A stretch of 64,000 bases of DNA. It comes from Linanthus parryae. Taxonomy: Eukaryota; Streptophyta; Magnoliopsida; Ericales; Polemoniaceae. The stretch spans positions 50,900,165 to 50,964,164 of the forward strand of contig JALGPY010000010.1 in the NCBI GenBank assembly GCA_023055425.1, given 5' to 3'. Below are positions 1 to 11,521 of this stretch, piece after piece (position 1 is the first letter of the stretch; each line of letters starts with the position of its first letter). The position numbers were made by a program, and so were the translations under genes. Below the pieces are notes generated by a model. It was not told the DNA's origin and did no database searches. It worked only from the letters and a program-made list of their open reading frames with translations.

Positions 1-1034
1 GAATAGATGCACGCCAGAAAAAACTCGTGCATAATGCCCGCCAGAACCAAGATCAGATGACGTTCCAGAAATCTCACGCGCTAGAATCTCCATGTATTTT
101 CTCTATCTCCAACGAGTTCCTGCTACGCATGAGCTAAAACCAGATTCATTTCACAAGCCAGATGCTCCACGCCGGGAGCCGTATTGCGCGTGAACGCAAA
201 TCGCCAGAACGCCAGATGCGCGTGAACCGCCAGATTCGCGCCAGTATCGAATGCGTGCTGGATTTGCCAGATCCCTTGCACGTCTAATCAGATGCGCGCC
301 AGATTGGTCCGACAGGAGCCTATATAACCCCCCTCCACGGGGCTTCAGATGGTGGGTGTACCTGATTCTCTCTCACGAACAGATCGATCTTGATTGCCAA
401 ACCATACATCGTTCTTGGCGGAATCTCGAAACCCTGCCCTCGATAGCCTGCTCCACCTAAATCGTGAAAACCTAGATTTGAGTTCCACCAAAACGTGAAA
501 CCCTAGATCTTGGCTCAACCCTGATCTTGGAACCCCAGCTCTGATACTAGTTTGATAAAACTGATGATACCTGAACCTGGCCCTGATACCAGTTTGTTGT
601 AACAGAACTCCCGTTCCAGAGCTTAGCTACCAGTTTGTTATAACCTGGGGGTATTCGAGCAAGAACGACGAAAGCGAAACAAGAACAAGACATATATTTA
701 ACGTTGTTCACTAACGAATTCGTAACGAACCCTCTATCTACCTCCACGGCCAGAACAAAATATTTTATTGAGAAGAGAACCCAATTACAATGCACGCCGT
801 GGCCGCGACGGCCACGGCGGCCACCGGAAACACTTACAAAGTTTCTCAAAGCACCAAGCAAATCAAATCCCCGTTGTGTGTATGGTGTTACAAACAAAAA
901 ACAGCTCGTTTAAAGACACTTGTGTGTGTACTTGGGCGGTGTGACCACAAATCAAATTAAGAGACAACTTTTCACCAAAGCCAAGTAATTTCCACATGTT
1001 TTGCCGACCTTGATTCAAAGTCCAAACTTCAACA
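1..1034 (-). mobile_element. Short non-autonomous LTR retroelement, copy 1 (cut by window start)
   Basis: This is the same element as the complete copy at 57965-59937; base 1 corresponds to base 58909 there. It reads on the minus strand: a tRNA-Met type primer site (plus-strand TGGCCCTGATACCA, 578-591) lies three bases from the LTR at 595-1034. The flank after the LTR is TATAT, the same target duplication as in the complete copy. The internal part (1-577) has no credible ORF and is rich in the phrase GCCAGA and variants. No gag or pol is visible, so mobilisation would need proteins from another element. Confidence 0.8.
595..1034 (-). repeat. LTR of the short element, copy 1 (440 bases)
   Basis: Begins TGTTGTAACAG and ends CAACA on the plus strand. 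It matches 59498-59937 almost base for base and 57965-58418 less well. It holds a GC-rich block at about 800-825 where GTGGCCG and CGGCCAC form a 7-base stem with a 3-base loop. ORFs on both strands here are chance readings of the LTR. Confidence 0.85.
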
Positions 1035-1039
1035 TATAT

Positions 1040-3110
1040 GTCAACAATCTCACCAATGCTGCTATTTCACCATGTTGGATAGTGTATCTGGCTACAGATT
1101 TCCAAATCGCTTCATCTCCAATGTTCTTCTTTTTCCTCATGTTATTGTTTGCGAACTAAACGAAGAAAATTTAAATAGACAAAAATATTTCTTTTCATTT
1201 GAATTAACCTAATAAAAAATCGTCATATTCTTAAAGGTGCATAGAAGAACATGAACTTTCATACAATATCATAATTGAATCATATGTAATGATCAATAAG
1301 ATTAGAATTCGATTTGATTTCTAAGGGGACTTCTTTCGAACAGGTATGAAAGTATTTTCAATCTATGAAGGAAAAGGATAAATGATTCCTAGATGATCAC
1401 GACAGTCAAATGCATTCTAGTACGTTTAGAACTTGTACATAACCTATATGATATACAAAAATTTATTAATGATTTAGTTGTCTGACATAAATCCCACATG
1501 AATTTATCGAGTAATAATCAATCTACAATCTAACCGTTTACGGACACTGAAAACGTCCCTTCTTTGATGGACTTTCTTGTACTAGTAAATAGCACGGGCT
1601 TGTCACGTTGGAAATTTATTTACAAAATTCAAGTGATTCAATGTGATTTTCACATCTTATATCGATATTACTTTAAAAGCACTAAATTATACAATGGTGT
1701 AGAGATGTATTCTGGTTATTTGAACTCTCTAACGGAAGACATGCGCCATGTTTATTTGGACTCTATAATCAATATTGTAAGGAAAGTGTAAGTTCCTTCA
1801 AATTAATGTGCAATATGGCATATTAGTAATCACATAGCCTCCATCATAACGTCAACCGCCCCTATTTATATAATTAATTTAATAGCGTAATTAATTAGTA
1901 AATTTGATATCATGTGTTAGAAGATATTTAATATCCACACATGAAAGCGGGTGGTTCTTACCGAGCAACTATTGATCCGTACGAAGCCACTTACTAATTT
2001 TATATCTCGTATGATTATAATGTCAACATCTACATTTATTCAGTGGGTTAGTAGTTTCAAGTTCCGAGAACCCACCACCTCCAACAAAGTACTTGTATGA
2101 TTAATTAATTAAATTTATGGGTTCATATAAACCAAAAAGAAGAAATAATGAAATTAAGGGAATTTTGAAAAGGTATTTATGTATGCTTGACAAAACATTC
2201 TCAAGATAAGAATTTTAGACTTCCGAAGTCGGGGACAAGATGGAGGTCGTAAGAAAAAATGTTTTTTGGGACACCTTAAGGATAAGATAGAGATTTATGT
2301 TCTCAACCATCTCATAAATGCCGACTACAATAACTTCATCACTAAAAATGCCATCTTCTTCTTTCTTGTTACAATATAAGAAAGCAACATCGTTTTGGCA
2401 TTTTAAATTTGTATTATTAGACCAAGCCCAAAGAATGAATCCCAACGTCTACAGAGACCCCAAAAGAATGAGACCCAAAGTGGAAGAATTCGGTGCTAAT
2501 TTCACGTTTGGAACCACAATTTTAATTAGCTTTAGTCAATCCATTTAATTTATTGCTTTGCCACAAAATTTTAATCAAAAAATCTGCACATTAAAGATAA
2601 TCTCAGTGCAACTGTAAAATCTCTGAAAAGGGGGATTATGCGGATGAAAATCTATGAAAAAACAATTTTAACGTGTTTTTTATATAAGCAAGATCATAGT
2701 TTTTTTAAGTTTGTGTATTCAAGAAATTGACCTCCTAGATCTCTAATTTTTTTTCTAATGGAGAAAATTAACAATCCACAGTTTCAGCTCATACCAAACG
2801 TATTTTGATTTTAGTTCAGCTGGATTATTCACCCAGAATTATTTTAGGCAATTTTTCTGATTTTCAGCTGATACCAAAAAAGGCCTAAAGCCCAAAGACC
2901 ATTAGGCATTCATATTCACTCTCTGTAAGTTTATTTGTACCGAGCCATAACTCGAAGTATAATCTCTCCTATTATCAAAAGCTAGTGTAATCCAACCGTA
3001 CAAAATGCGACCGTCCAGTAGCACTGTATTTAAGCCTCATTTTATTCCTCAATTAATAGATTTGATCCTCTCTTAATTTATGCGTTGTATCATGGCTTCA
3101 CAACCTCATG
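1040..3110. repeat. Module A, copy 1: non-coding array unit
   Basis: I see no gene here. The stretch is homologous to 35996-37500 (diverged, with about 750 bases corresponding to 2515-3265 missing there) and to 59943-62014 (nearly identical). Short ORFs of about 75 codons on both strands recur in A1 and A3 only because the DNA is duplicated; they carry no recognisable motif. The module contains two diverged copies of a 150-base element: one at 1040-1090, whose front part is displaced by the LTR element, and one at 2195-2350. Confidence 0.75.
2195..2350. repeat. Recurring 150-base motif R (second copy in A1)
   Basis: Starts near TTCTCAAGATAAGAA and includes GACAAGATGGAG and AAGGATAAGATAGAG. 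Related copies lie at 35838-35995, 37176-37345, 57858-57964 (interrupted by the short LTR element) and 61098-61253. No function is recognised. It recurs twice per module A, so it was duplicated before the module itself was. Confidence 0.65.
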
Positions 3111-3535
3111 CTCACTGCTTTTGATCTTACCATGGCAACGAAGACCACCAATCCGTTATTTCTTCTTCCCAATAACAACATTTTAATGCCGTTTACATTT
3201 CATATGACAAAGGTAGTTCCTGCTTTAGTCAGGAGAAAGAATGATATATGTTCGATTCTCGTTCTTAATCAAACGAAGATCAAACATACTCTCCACCGCC
3301 ATTCATTTCCAATGCCACCAGCGCTCCAATAGACAAGATTCTCGCATATGCTGAGTTAAGATCAGGCCGTGCTTACCCTCATCAACGCCACCTTACCTCA
3401 CGAGGGTATAACTCATGTTATCGATCTAAGAATCTTCTAAATCTATTTTGTTATCTCTACAGAAAAGGTAGGCTTGCTTGAATTAATCAAATATTCTACA
3501 TCTATTTGAAATTTATTCGTGATAAGCTTGATGTG
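3110..3535 (+). pseudogene. Chimeric debris: copia gag pieces plus a P450 C-terminal tail (A1)
   Basis: About 3110-3210 reads like the start of a copia gag (PNNNILMPFTFHM). At 3216-3275 the frame continues as ALVRRKNDICSILVLNQ, which parallels the P450 tails ASVRRKNDLC at 34040-34100 and 52745-52800. From about 3340 the sequence matches the copia gag fragment at 37580-37740. All pieces are degenerate. The gag and P450 assignments come from similarity to better preserved copies within this window and to general knowledge of both families. Confidence 0.55.
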
Positions 3536-3544
3536 TCTTTATGG

Positions 3545-4076
3545 ACCAAGAGGTAAAGATAATCAAGGGCTAGCCTGAGAAGCACTAGACCAACTGCCAG
3601 ACGTTTAGGGGGAGGCCGAGAGGAGAAACTGTAACCCTAGTATCCTTATAACAAACATGCAGATCTAGGTTGACTGAGAGGAACCGAAAGTCTGCAGAGG
3701 AGTGATAGGTGCATGTGATTCAGAGGATATTGTACCACTGGTATGCTGGCATAAACAAAACCGCTGTGTCTATCTGCAATCAAGATATACTGGAAAGCTG
3801 AATAGTAACTTTAGGGCATCCTGGAGCCTAGATCTTTAATCCATCAGTTTCAGACTTAATACTCTCAGGAAATTATACCAAATTTAATTGCTTTTATTAC
3901 TATCTTTATGTACTTCAGTTTAGCTAGTAATCACAATCCCAACCACTCTTGCTTTTTACAATTTTGTTACTAGTTTTGATTTCTGAAAGTAAAATATGCA
4001 CTGTTCCTGTGGGTTTGATTGCAAATACGATACTCTATATTACTTGATCGTATACTTGCGAAAAGATCACACCTAG
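3545..4076 (+). repeat. Fragment of the Athila-like LTR (A1)
   Basis: Matches 29500-30028, the 3-prime LTR of the gypsy element, from the GATGGAC region through the LTR end ATACTTGCGAAAAG. The first 160 bases of the LTR are missing. The same fragment sits at the same place in A3 (62448-62985) but not in A2, so it arrived before A1 and A3 separated and after their split from A2. Confidence 0.75.
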
Positions 4077-5176
4077 ATTACCTGTCAATAGTTTAAGGGA
4101 TTTCCATGTCATTATTAATTGTTTTGTCGATCCTATCAACATGATCTACTTATTTGGATTGGGAAATCCCTAATAAAAAGATCAACCTTCTTTATTATTA
4201 TCTTGTTACGTTTTGCATGCATCAACAATACACGAAAATAAATAACAAGACAATAAAGACATGAAAAATAAAAATAAACGTGGTACGGATATGGCGCCTA
4301 AGACTAACATATTCCCAAGCCAATGAAAATATCTATAAGCGCTTAAGTGACAAGCTCATCTCCTTGTGACTTCATCTTTAATCACGCATCCTAGGCTTGT
4401 GAATCCTCCAAGTCTTGTGGTTTCTTTAGTCTTTGATGTTCTTCTCCATGCCTTGGCTATCATCTAACTACCTAATTACTAGCTAGCATCTATACTAAAT
4501 AGAGAGACCTAACAATTAGAGGAAGAAGACAACATGCATGGCGCAAAAATTTAATTACATTAATTAAAATAAACTAAAACAAATCAAACCACAAAATTAA
4601 ACATCCAAAACCTAGGCCATATCCATCCCCCATGCAATAATGCACACAATACAGTTAAAATCGAACTTTAACGCGCTTGGTTGAACTTGGGATTTTCTAC
4701 GGTCAAAACGGTCCAAGGGACCCACCAATCACCTTTGCTGAACCCCAAAGGACCGCCCAAGCCGTGCCGAGCAAGTCAGCCCTATCCCGAATGGTCAAAC
4801 CGGAGGCTAGGCCAAACCCGACTACGCTACAGCTTGCTTGACACACAAGGAAGGTGGGCGGTCAACCCTTGGTCGAAATCCTAGGGGTTGTTTCCATAAA
4901 CCTCCTCCTTCCATGTGTTCTTATTTTCAATTGATGAGAAAACCCCCTTTTTCCCAATTGTTCCTAAAACCCCAGTTTTTCAAAACCCAAAAACTCACAT
5001 AACATGTGGACGAAATTCACCAAATTTTATATCATATGTAAATTGGTTCATTCTATATTTAATTATATTCAATTAGCATCATTATGCAAAACTCAGTTTT
5101 TCGCGAAAAGTATTTATTATAGTTTAAAAACTGATAAAACGGTAACACATAAAATCATGTTATGCGCTACGACATG

Positions 5177-5191
5177 TGGCTCTGATACCAA
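5177..5191 (-). promoter_or_regulatory. Primer-binding site of the younger copia element (A1)
   Basis: Plus-strand TGGCTCTGATACCAA directly abuts the LTR start TGTAGGG. The reverse complement is the standard plant TTGGTATCAGAGCCA, priming reverse transcription from initiator tRNA-Met. It fixes the minus orientation and the inner LTR edge. Confidence 0.9.
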
Positions 5192-6569
5192 TGTAGGGTT
5201 TTGATGCAGATAACGCAGCGGGATAACAAAATTAATCTTGCTCAAAGCCCTCCACGGAGTGCAGGCAAGCATTCATAACATGGCGAGGGCTAACCAATTG
5301 TGTATCGTGTTTGTATGATCAGTACGAAGAATTGTGTCTTTGTCTCTATGAATATCCACACCTAGGATAGTAGCTAGAATCCTCTTCCACGTATAGTGCT
5401 CGAAACGAGAAGAAGGAGGCAAAGAACATGCAAAACGAAGCACGAATGGCTGCCTCTGATGGCTGACGGCACATGGGGGAGGAGTCTCCATGTATGTCTC
5501 TCTTTTCTTGCTTTGTAATCTCACACAATTATGACTCTTGTGTGATATAATAATCTAGGGTTTCCCTTAGATAGTTAATATCTCCTTATTAAGTACATAT
5601 TTTCCCTAATACTAATTTTGTCCATACACGGATTAGTTCATCTTACAAATTAGTCCTACTAACTTTGCTTCTGGTTGCGCTTTGATCCTCTAATTTATAA
5701 GTTCACCTAATAATTTCCAAGTATGGTTTAATCCATAAGGTGTGTGACCCCATAGATTTATATTTAGTTGGTAGTAACTATTACAAACATAGAGTGGTGT
5801 CTAGCAACACATCTATGCCACGCAACTAATAGAAAATTCAGTGATTCGACAAACCATGTGCTCAATTTTATTGTGTTGTATCTATCCCTTTTTCTCCATA
5901 TCCGGATTGGTAACGATACATAATTTTCAAACTCGTATATCCAATCCATAGTTTCTCGATCCTGAGAACAGGCTTATCTATACAGATAACATCTATATCT
6001 CCATATTGGTTTACCTGAGTTTTGCCAGACATTCCATAAGCACTGCCCCTCGAGTGGCCATGGATATTTTCTCCCATTATGTGTGAGGGAAAAATTCTCT
6101 CTACATCACTACAATCTCTAAGATTTCTTCCTTTCATTCCGGATGACTATCTTTTATTGATACCCAGTTACGGTGTAACGTTTGATAATATCAAAAAATG
6201 ATATTTCAAAAATAGAGTATCTAGTGATTTCAAGTCTAAGAATTACGAACCATTAGCACTACGTGAAGAACTTGTGACATTCACATAATCTAATGTAGCC
6301 TTCTCGTTCTACGTCAATCCAGTATGCCATTACTCCTAATGCATACCCATGTGTTAGACTTGATATCTCCATATCAATCTACCCACATACTAGTCTATAG
6401 TGATCGTCCTGTTAATAAATATAGTGGACTAGGGATATTTAAGACAAACAGTAGATTGCAATCTAGGGACTTCATTATATTCAATATGTCCATAAATAAT
6501 AAATGAATATTCTAGCCAAAATGATGTTCATACTAAATTTGGGTTGCCTCTAGGGAACCTACTCCAACA
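5192..6569 (-). repeat. LTR of the younger copia element (A1, 1378 bases)
   Basis: Bounded by TG and CA on the plus strand (TGTAGGG to CTCCAACA). The counterpart in A2 is 44237-45629. It has no gene; ORFs of 60-89 codons at 5273-5528 and 5764-6137 are incidental. Confidence 0.8.
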
Positions 6570-6805
6570 GAGCCTAACATGTAGTATTTAGCCATCTGAT
6601 CAACTTTCTGCCACCTCTTATAAGGCTTGACTTCTTCTTCAGAAGCCCTTTCTATAGGTTCTTCAGGACACTCCTCAAGAAGCACAAATTTGTAATCCTC
6701 AGCAGTTAGCACAATATTTAAATTCTTCTTCCATTCAATATAGTTTGATCCAGTTAGTTAGTTTTGACTCAAGAGAATAGATAGTGGGTTGAATGAGTTC
6801 GACAT
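6570..6805 (-). pseudogene. N-terminal copia gag fragment (A1)
   Basis: Translating from the minus-strand ATG at 6805 gives MSNSFNPLSILLSQN, a stop, then LTGSNYIEWKKNLNIV and the EDYKFVLLEECP block, ending RWQKVDQMAKYYMLGS. This is the start of plant copia gag (the LTGxNYxxWK and KFVLxEECP patterns). The C-terminal part is missing because the younger element's LTR begins at 6569. The copy in A2 is 45630-45865; each has its own lesions. Confidence 0.8.
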
Positions 6806-7683
6806 TTTTAACATGAGAATCATGCAAATAAACCATATAAGGGAAATGTAAACCACCAATAGTCTAACGCACATAAAAATATCATGCCACGATGGGTGGA
6901 CGTCCACCATTCATTCTATAGTTAGACATGGTACGTTTGGTCCTACAAGCCATAGCAGTGACTCCGATTGGGGGGATACTATAACTTACATCTAAGTGTA
7001 TACCATCATTTTACTTGAAAATCCATTACCCTATTCCATGCCTCTTGGATAGAGAGATGAAACATAAAATAGTAACTATTATAAGTATCATAAAAAGAAT
7101 TTATACCAGTGGTACTATAGTGGTTATGTTCGATAAGAAGGTTAACTCCAAGGCTAACACACACAACCAACTACATCACTTATAAATAAATGATGGAGAC
7201 CGCGGGATCTATCAACACTGGACTCCCTTAGTTCTTTTAACACATTAATAAAGTTAAATTATTTATCCATGATGTTCATGATAAAAAATCAAGCATCCCC
7301 AATAATCATACACATAGATATAATCTAGCACATAACAATAATTAAACCACACACAACCCCGCTATTTTGGTAGAAGCTTCATTAGTTGCGCTAGCAAGAT
7401 CCTTCTGACCCCCCCATACTTTTTCTGACGTCAATGTGGAAATCTTGATGATCTGCAATCTTTCGGCCTTCTCTCTTCACTAATATTATAGTAACCCCAG
7501 TCTCCATGTATCTCGCATATCATTCTCTAACATAGACTGCTACAGACTTTCAATTCCACCAAGGAGCTCACACGTTCATCTAAAAATGGAATAAGAGAAT
7601 CTAGGGTTTACTATTACAGAAGGATACAAATCATTTTCATCCATGAAAAAGAGCGTGGGAATCAAAACCAAAGCAAACCACAT
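6806..7683 (-). other. Untranslated leader of the older copia element (A1)
   Basis: No ORF is supported. It is homologous to 45866-46745 in A2, where the leader continues to a primer site and LTR. In A1 the homology stops at 7683 because the SIRE-like element starts at 7684. Confidence 0.7.
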
Positions 7684-7818
7684 ATGAAAGAGTGTACAGT
7701 AGGAAGTAATACAAGATCAATACTGTAGAAGGGGGAGCGGGGTTTAATAGAGTATGCCAACTTTTTCTAAACTTGCAAGAAGAGTGGTTTCAAAAAGATT
7801 TGTAATTAGTGAAGAGTA

Positions 7819-7922
7819 TTTCAAGGCCTTGAAATGAGCTTCAAGTCCTTGGAATCAAAACAGTTGCTGTAGAAAAGCTAAGTTTATTTCAAGGCCTTGA
7901 AATGAGTTTCAAACCCTTGAAA
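7819..7922. repeat. Two palindrome pairs, TTTCAAGGCCTTGAAA type
   Basis: Perfect 16-base palindromes start at 7819 and 7887. Each is followed, exactly 20 bases on, by an imperfect copy (7839 and 7907), with the same 4-base linker TGAG in both pairs. Each pair can fold as one stem of about 16 bases. Confidence 0.9.
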
Positions 7923-8868
7923 TGAAACATGTTTTGTTTGCTGTAAATAAGCTAAGTATAGATCTGAAAAGTAAATGCATGAGCCACATGATATATATTG
8001 TTCAGTCCACTTGGACCTACATCTCTACCTAAGGGATCTTTTCCCTGCAGGATTTTCTACTCAATTCTTATTAATCAAAATCTAAGCCCTAGATCTCAAG
8101 CATAGAGAGATGCCTTACTCTGTTAAAGCTTGTGGTTCTCACTAACCTATCTAGTACCTGCTCTAGCTAACTAATTAAATCAGAATTCTATAATGTTCAC
8201 CTTGAACAATCCTCTAGAAGTAAATGAAAAGAAGTATACAAATGATATACAAATGAAAAGCTCAAAAATAAGAAACACTGATAGCAAGTTCTTCAATGAA
8301 AGTGCAGTGTTCTTCTGATAGATTGGATGATGTTTGATATGCTTCATTGTTTATTGTTAATCCTGAATGTTATTTGAATGTCTCTGTATTTTGTGCTCTG
8401 TTTTGTCTTCGAAATTCCTCATTCAAAGTTCTTCTTATACAGATAGTTTTAATTGCAGATCTTCAAGATGTCTTCACAACCAACCTTCCTATTTTGTAGC
8501 TACGTACATTGTTGGATTCTTTAACTGCTTCTCCCAAGGGATAGTTGCTCAGTATCTTCAAATATACTGATCTGATCTTGTTTAGAAACATGTTGGGGAA
8601 GCTTTCAAACAAAGTAGATTGATCACAGAATCAAATCATCTTGCATTTTCCCTTCCTTCAAACCATAGTTTAGAAAACAACTTCTTATAAAATAGGAAAC
8701 ATAATATCCCCGCAAAAATTGGTTAAACAAATGGATTAGATACGGTTTAGAGTATAAAAATAATTTTGTTTTTCATCATAAAATATCAAATAATCAAGCA
8801 CAGTGCTTTTAGGAGTTGAATCAAGATCAGAAACTCCCACCAAGTTCATGCACATAAAGCACTGTCAG

Positions 8869-8908
8869 TTTCAAAGGCTTGAAAGCTATTTCAAGGCCTT
8901 GAAATAGC
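8869..8908. repeat. Palindrome pair containing a 24-base perfect palindrome
   Basis: TTTCAAAGGCTTGAAA starts at 8869 and the perfect unit starts at 8889, 20 bases later. The second unit is extended on both sides so that 8885-8908 is a perfect 24-base palindrome. Confidence 0.9.
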
Positions 8909-9155
8909 CTATGAAACAAAGATGAACTTACAATATCCCCCTTGATGAAAGACAAAACCACAATCATTTTGGAACTATATTTCTTCAAAAAAAATACTCA
9001 TTAGAGCATAGCAGAATAAATCATAACACATAATGTCCAAAATATGAAACTTATTAACCAACTGAATAACATCAAATAACATTAAAGTTTCAGATTGTCC
9101 TACTGACCAAAACCATGTCTCTAACCAAATAAGTTAACATAAAATAGCCTAAATT

Positions 9156-9167
9156 TCTCCCTCTTTT
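9156..9167 (-). promoter_or_regulatory. Polypurine tract of the SIRE-like element
   Basis: The minus-strand reading is a purine run (AAAGAGGGAGA) directly before the presumed LTR start. In copia elements this primes plus-strand DNA synthesis. The exact edge is inferred. Confidence 0.55.
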
Positions 9168-9270
9168 TGACTTTCATCAAAAAAGAATGAGAAAATGTTG
9201 GATCAAAGTTTTCAAAATAACTTTAAGAAAATTGTTTGGAAAGATAGAATTTTCAAGAGTTTGTAAAGGA

Positions 9271-9286
9271 TTTCAAGGCCTTGAAA
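9271..9286. repeat. Single TTTCAAGGCCTTGAAA palindrome
   Basis: A perfect 16-base palindrome between the polypurine tract and the end of the third ORF of the SIRE-like element. No clear partner at plus or minus 20 bases. Confidence 0.9.
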
Positions 9287-9309
9287 AAGATAGAAAGGAT
9301 AAGCAAGAG

Positions 9310-11077
9310 TTAAGGGGTTGGATCTCCATATCCTTGCTGCTCAGCATCTTCTTCCTCACTATCTTCTTCATCATTATTATCATTCTGTTCTTTTTCCTGA
9401 ACCACTTTATCACCAGCTTCAGATTCTTCCTCGAACAAATCAGCTTCAGTCATTGTTTCTGGAATGGGTGTCTTCTTTGACTTCTTATTGAGATCTTTAA
9501 GCAGTATTCCTGAATCTGGAATGTCAGCTTCATCTTGTTCTTAAGCTTCATCACCCTGTTCCGCATCCACTTTCTTACCCTTATCCTTCACTCTAGCAGT
9601 CTCATCCTGAGTTGTATGGTCACTGAAGTGTTCTTTGGTTGATCAAGCCTTTTTGGTTCCTTCTGCAACTTGAGAAAGTTCTTCAGGCACATCAAACAAA
9701 GTCATGCTCTTCAATATGTTTTCAACCATGTACTTCACATGTTTAAACTTAGTTCCAAACTCATGTTGATTCTCCTTCAGTTCATCAATGTCATTCATAA
9801 GTCCATCAAGTTTCTGAAGAACAAAAGAAAGATCTTGAGGCTAAGGAGTTTGTCTTGAGGTAGGTTCAAAAGCCCTGGGTTTATGAAACTTCTTGGAGCT
9901 CAGTTATTTTTCAGTCAAATCTGTGTACAGCTTCCAAGTCTTAGCACTGGTTTTTACTACACTAATTTTCTCAAATGCTTTCTCATGAAGCATACCAAAA
10001 CTATTAGTGATAGTTTCTTCTCTGTCAGTTGGAATTTCAAGGTGTTCAAAGAATGAGGTGAGCAGATTAGCATATGGAAAATGATGCTTTTTCTGATTGG
10101 TTTGGCAATGAAGCATGTGTTCCATCACATTTTTTGGAAGATCAACCTCATAACCATGCATAACAAGTACATTAAGTGCAGCGCTCTTTCAGTTATCAAC
10201 TCATTTGATTTCTCCCTTGGTACCACACATGTCATCAAGATTGTAAACAAGTCTTTAGCTTCAAAAATTAGCATAGAGTGTGTTAAATGCTTGGATGTGG
10301 TTGTGGTGTTGGGTAGAAAGAATTGTTCTCTGGCCAGTCTCATGGCTTCACTCTTAAGGGGGTGATTGCTAGTGTCAAACCTCTTTAGGCAGCCTAGAAC
10401 ATTGGCAAACACAGAGTAAATTAATTCCATATTAGGGCCAGCAACTTTGGTTTGAATTACGAGGTTCATAGTGTTCTTGAGTTGTGTCATGTTTAGGTAG
10501 AAGAATCTAGTGAGTCTGGGGTAGGCTATCTCTAGAGGGTTTAGAACAAACCAAAGAGAGTTTTTCTTCAGCATCTTAATACACTCTAGATTCATAATAT
10601 TCAACATAGAGACACTGACCATACTGGAGTAAGCAACTGATCTAGAAGGAAATCCATCTAGTCACAGACCTCTAGAAACATTTGTAAAAAACCAGTTGTT
10701 ATCAAGGGAATATTTCTTACCAGTGGATTTCTTCTTTCTGAATAGATCTGCAGTGCCTTCTCAATGTTCTCCTCTGGCTTATCCTATGTTACTTTTCCTT
10801 TTCCCTTGTATGCTTTAGTAGGCTTTTTCTTCAGCTTCTTTGGACTAGTGATCTGTGTCTCTGGAACAGATCCAACATACTTCATATTCCTTTTCTTTTT
10901 AGAAGTGGATGTCTGATCTCTTAGGAGGAGGAGGGGCAACTTCTTCAACACTTGGAGTTCTTGAGATTCACCACTTATGGTCCCAACCTCTTCTTCAGTA
11001 GTCTTTCTTTTCTTCTCTATAGCAACCTTTGAACCACCAGCCATCTCGATTCTGCCAGAAGCTCTTCTAGTGCTCAT
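9310..11077 (-). pseudogene. Third ORF (env-like position) of the SIRE-like element
   Basis: The minus-strand ATG at 11077 starts a lysine-rich N-terminus (MSTRRASGRIEMAGG, then KKRKTTEEE). A stop lies at about 10784. The central part (10622-10125, then 10161-9904 in another frame) includes FYLNMTQLKN and FPYANLLTSFFEHLEIP, resembling the domain annotated in plant retroelements as putative plant transposon protein. The tail (9900-9310) is acidic: EADLFEEESEAGD and NNDEEDSEEEDAEQQ. At least two stops and two frame changes break it. SIRE-type elements carry an ORF in this place; whether it was ever an envelope protein is not shown, and I see no clear signal peptide or membrane anchor. Confidence 0.65.
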
Positions 11078-11368
11078 TAGGGTTTGGGATACATAAGAGA
11101 AAGGTAGGAGAGATACGAAGTAGATAATGAGAGAAGAAGATAAATACTAAAGAGTTTAAGTTTGAAAAGGAAACTAGATATATTTCTAATCTTTTGAGAT
11201 CTGCTTAATCAATCAGATTCAAAATTGTTTGTGCTGTTGGAAGTAAATAATATAACCCTATTTTTATTGAAATTTGAAAAGTAAGGGGAAATATTAAGCA
11301 ATTATATAGAAAGATAACACCCAACATTGTATGATCCATATTATTGACTAACTAGCACGCAGTCTTAT

Positions 11369-11483
11369 TTTCAAGGCTTTAAAAAGTATTTCAAGACCTT
11401 GAAAAACTTTATTGCACAAGCACATAAAATCAAAACTTTGAAAAGATTTTCAAGGCTTTGAAAATCAGTTCAAACCTTTCAAA
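11369..11483. repeat. Two palindrome pairs in the spacer between pol and third ORF
   Basis: Imperfect TTTCAAGGCCTTGAAA units start at 11369 and 11389 and at 11448 and 11468. Both pairs have 20-base start-to-start spacing. They sit in the non-coding gap between the pol stop (11522) and the third ORF start (11077). Confidence 0.85.
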
Positions 11484-11521
11484 CCCATAATACTTACCCT
11501 TATACTTAAATGATACTACCC

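Larger units (their letters stand above)
4110..6569 (-). mobile_element. Younger copia-type element in A1: leader, primer site and LTR
   Basis: On the minus strand the order is LTR (6569 to 5192), primer site (5191 to 5177, reading TTGGTATCAGAGCCA, complementary to plant initiator tRNA-Met), then an untranslated leader down to about 4110. No gag or pol follows, so the element is truncated. It interrupts an older copia gag (6570-6805). The diverged counterpart is 43180-45629, with the same nesting, so this insertion predates the A1/A2 duplication. The leader contains a GC-richer stretch (4700-4900) with no supported ORF. Confidence 0.8.
7684..9150 (-). repeat. 3-prime LTR of the SIRE-like element (about 1.47 kb)
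   Basis: The outer edge at 7684 is where homology between A1 and A2 breaks (TGAAAGAG); the inner edge is set by the pyrimidine-rich TCTCCCTCTTTTTG at 9156-9169, the complement of a copia polypurine tract. The second LTR is absent, so the exact ends are inferred. It contains three pairs of the TTTCAAGGCCTTGAAA palindrome. Confidence 0.6.

Noticed and set aside
2215..2548. Paired 76-codon ORFs on both strands, repeated at 61119-61452
   Set aside because: Recurrence follows from the A1/A3 duplication. A2 does not keep either frame, and no domain is visible.
4681..4884. GC-richer ORF in the copia leader, also at 63580-63837
   Set aside because: Start and length differ between A1 and A3, A2 does not keep the frame, and it lies antisense in an untranslated leader.
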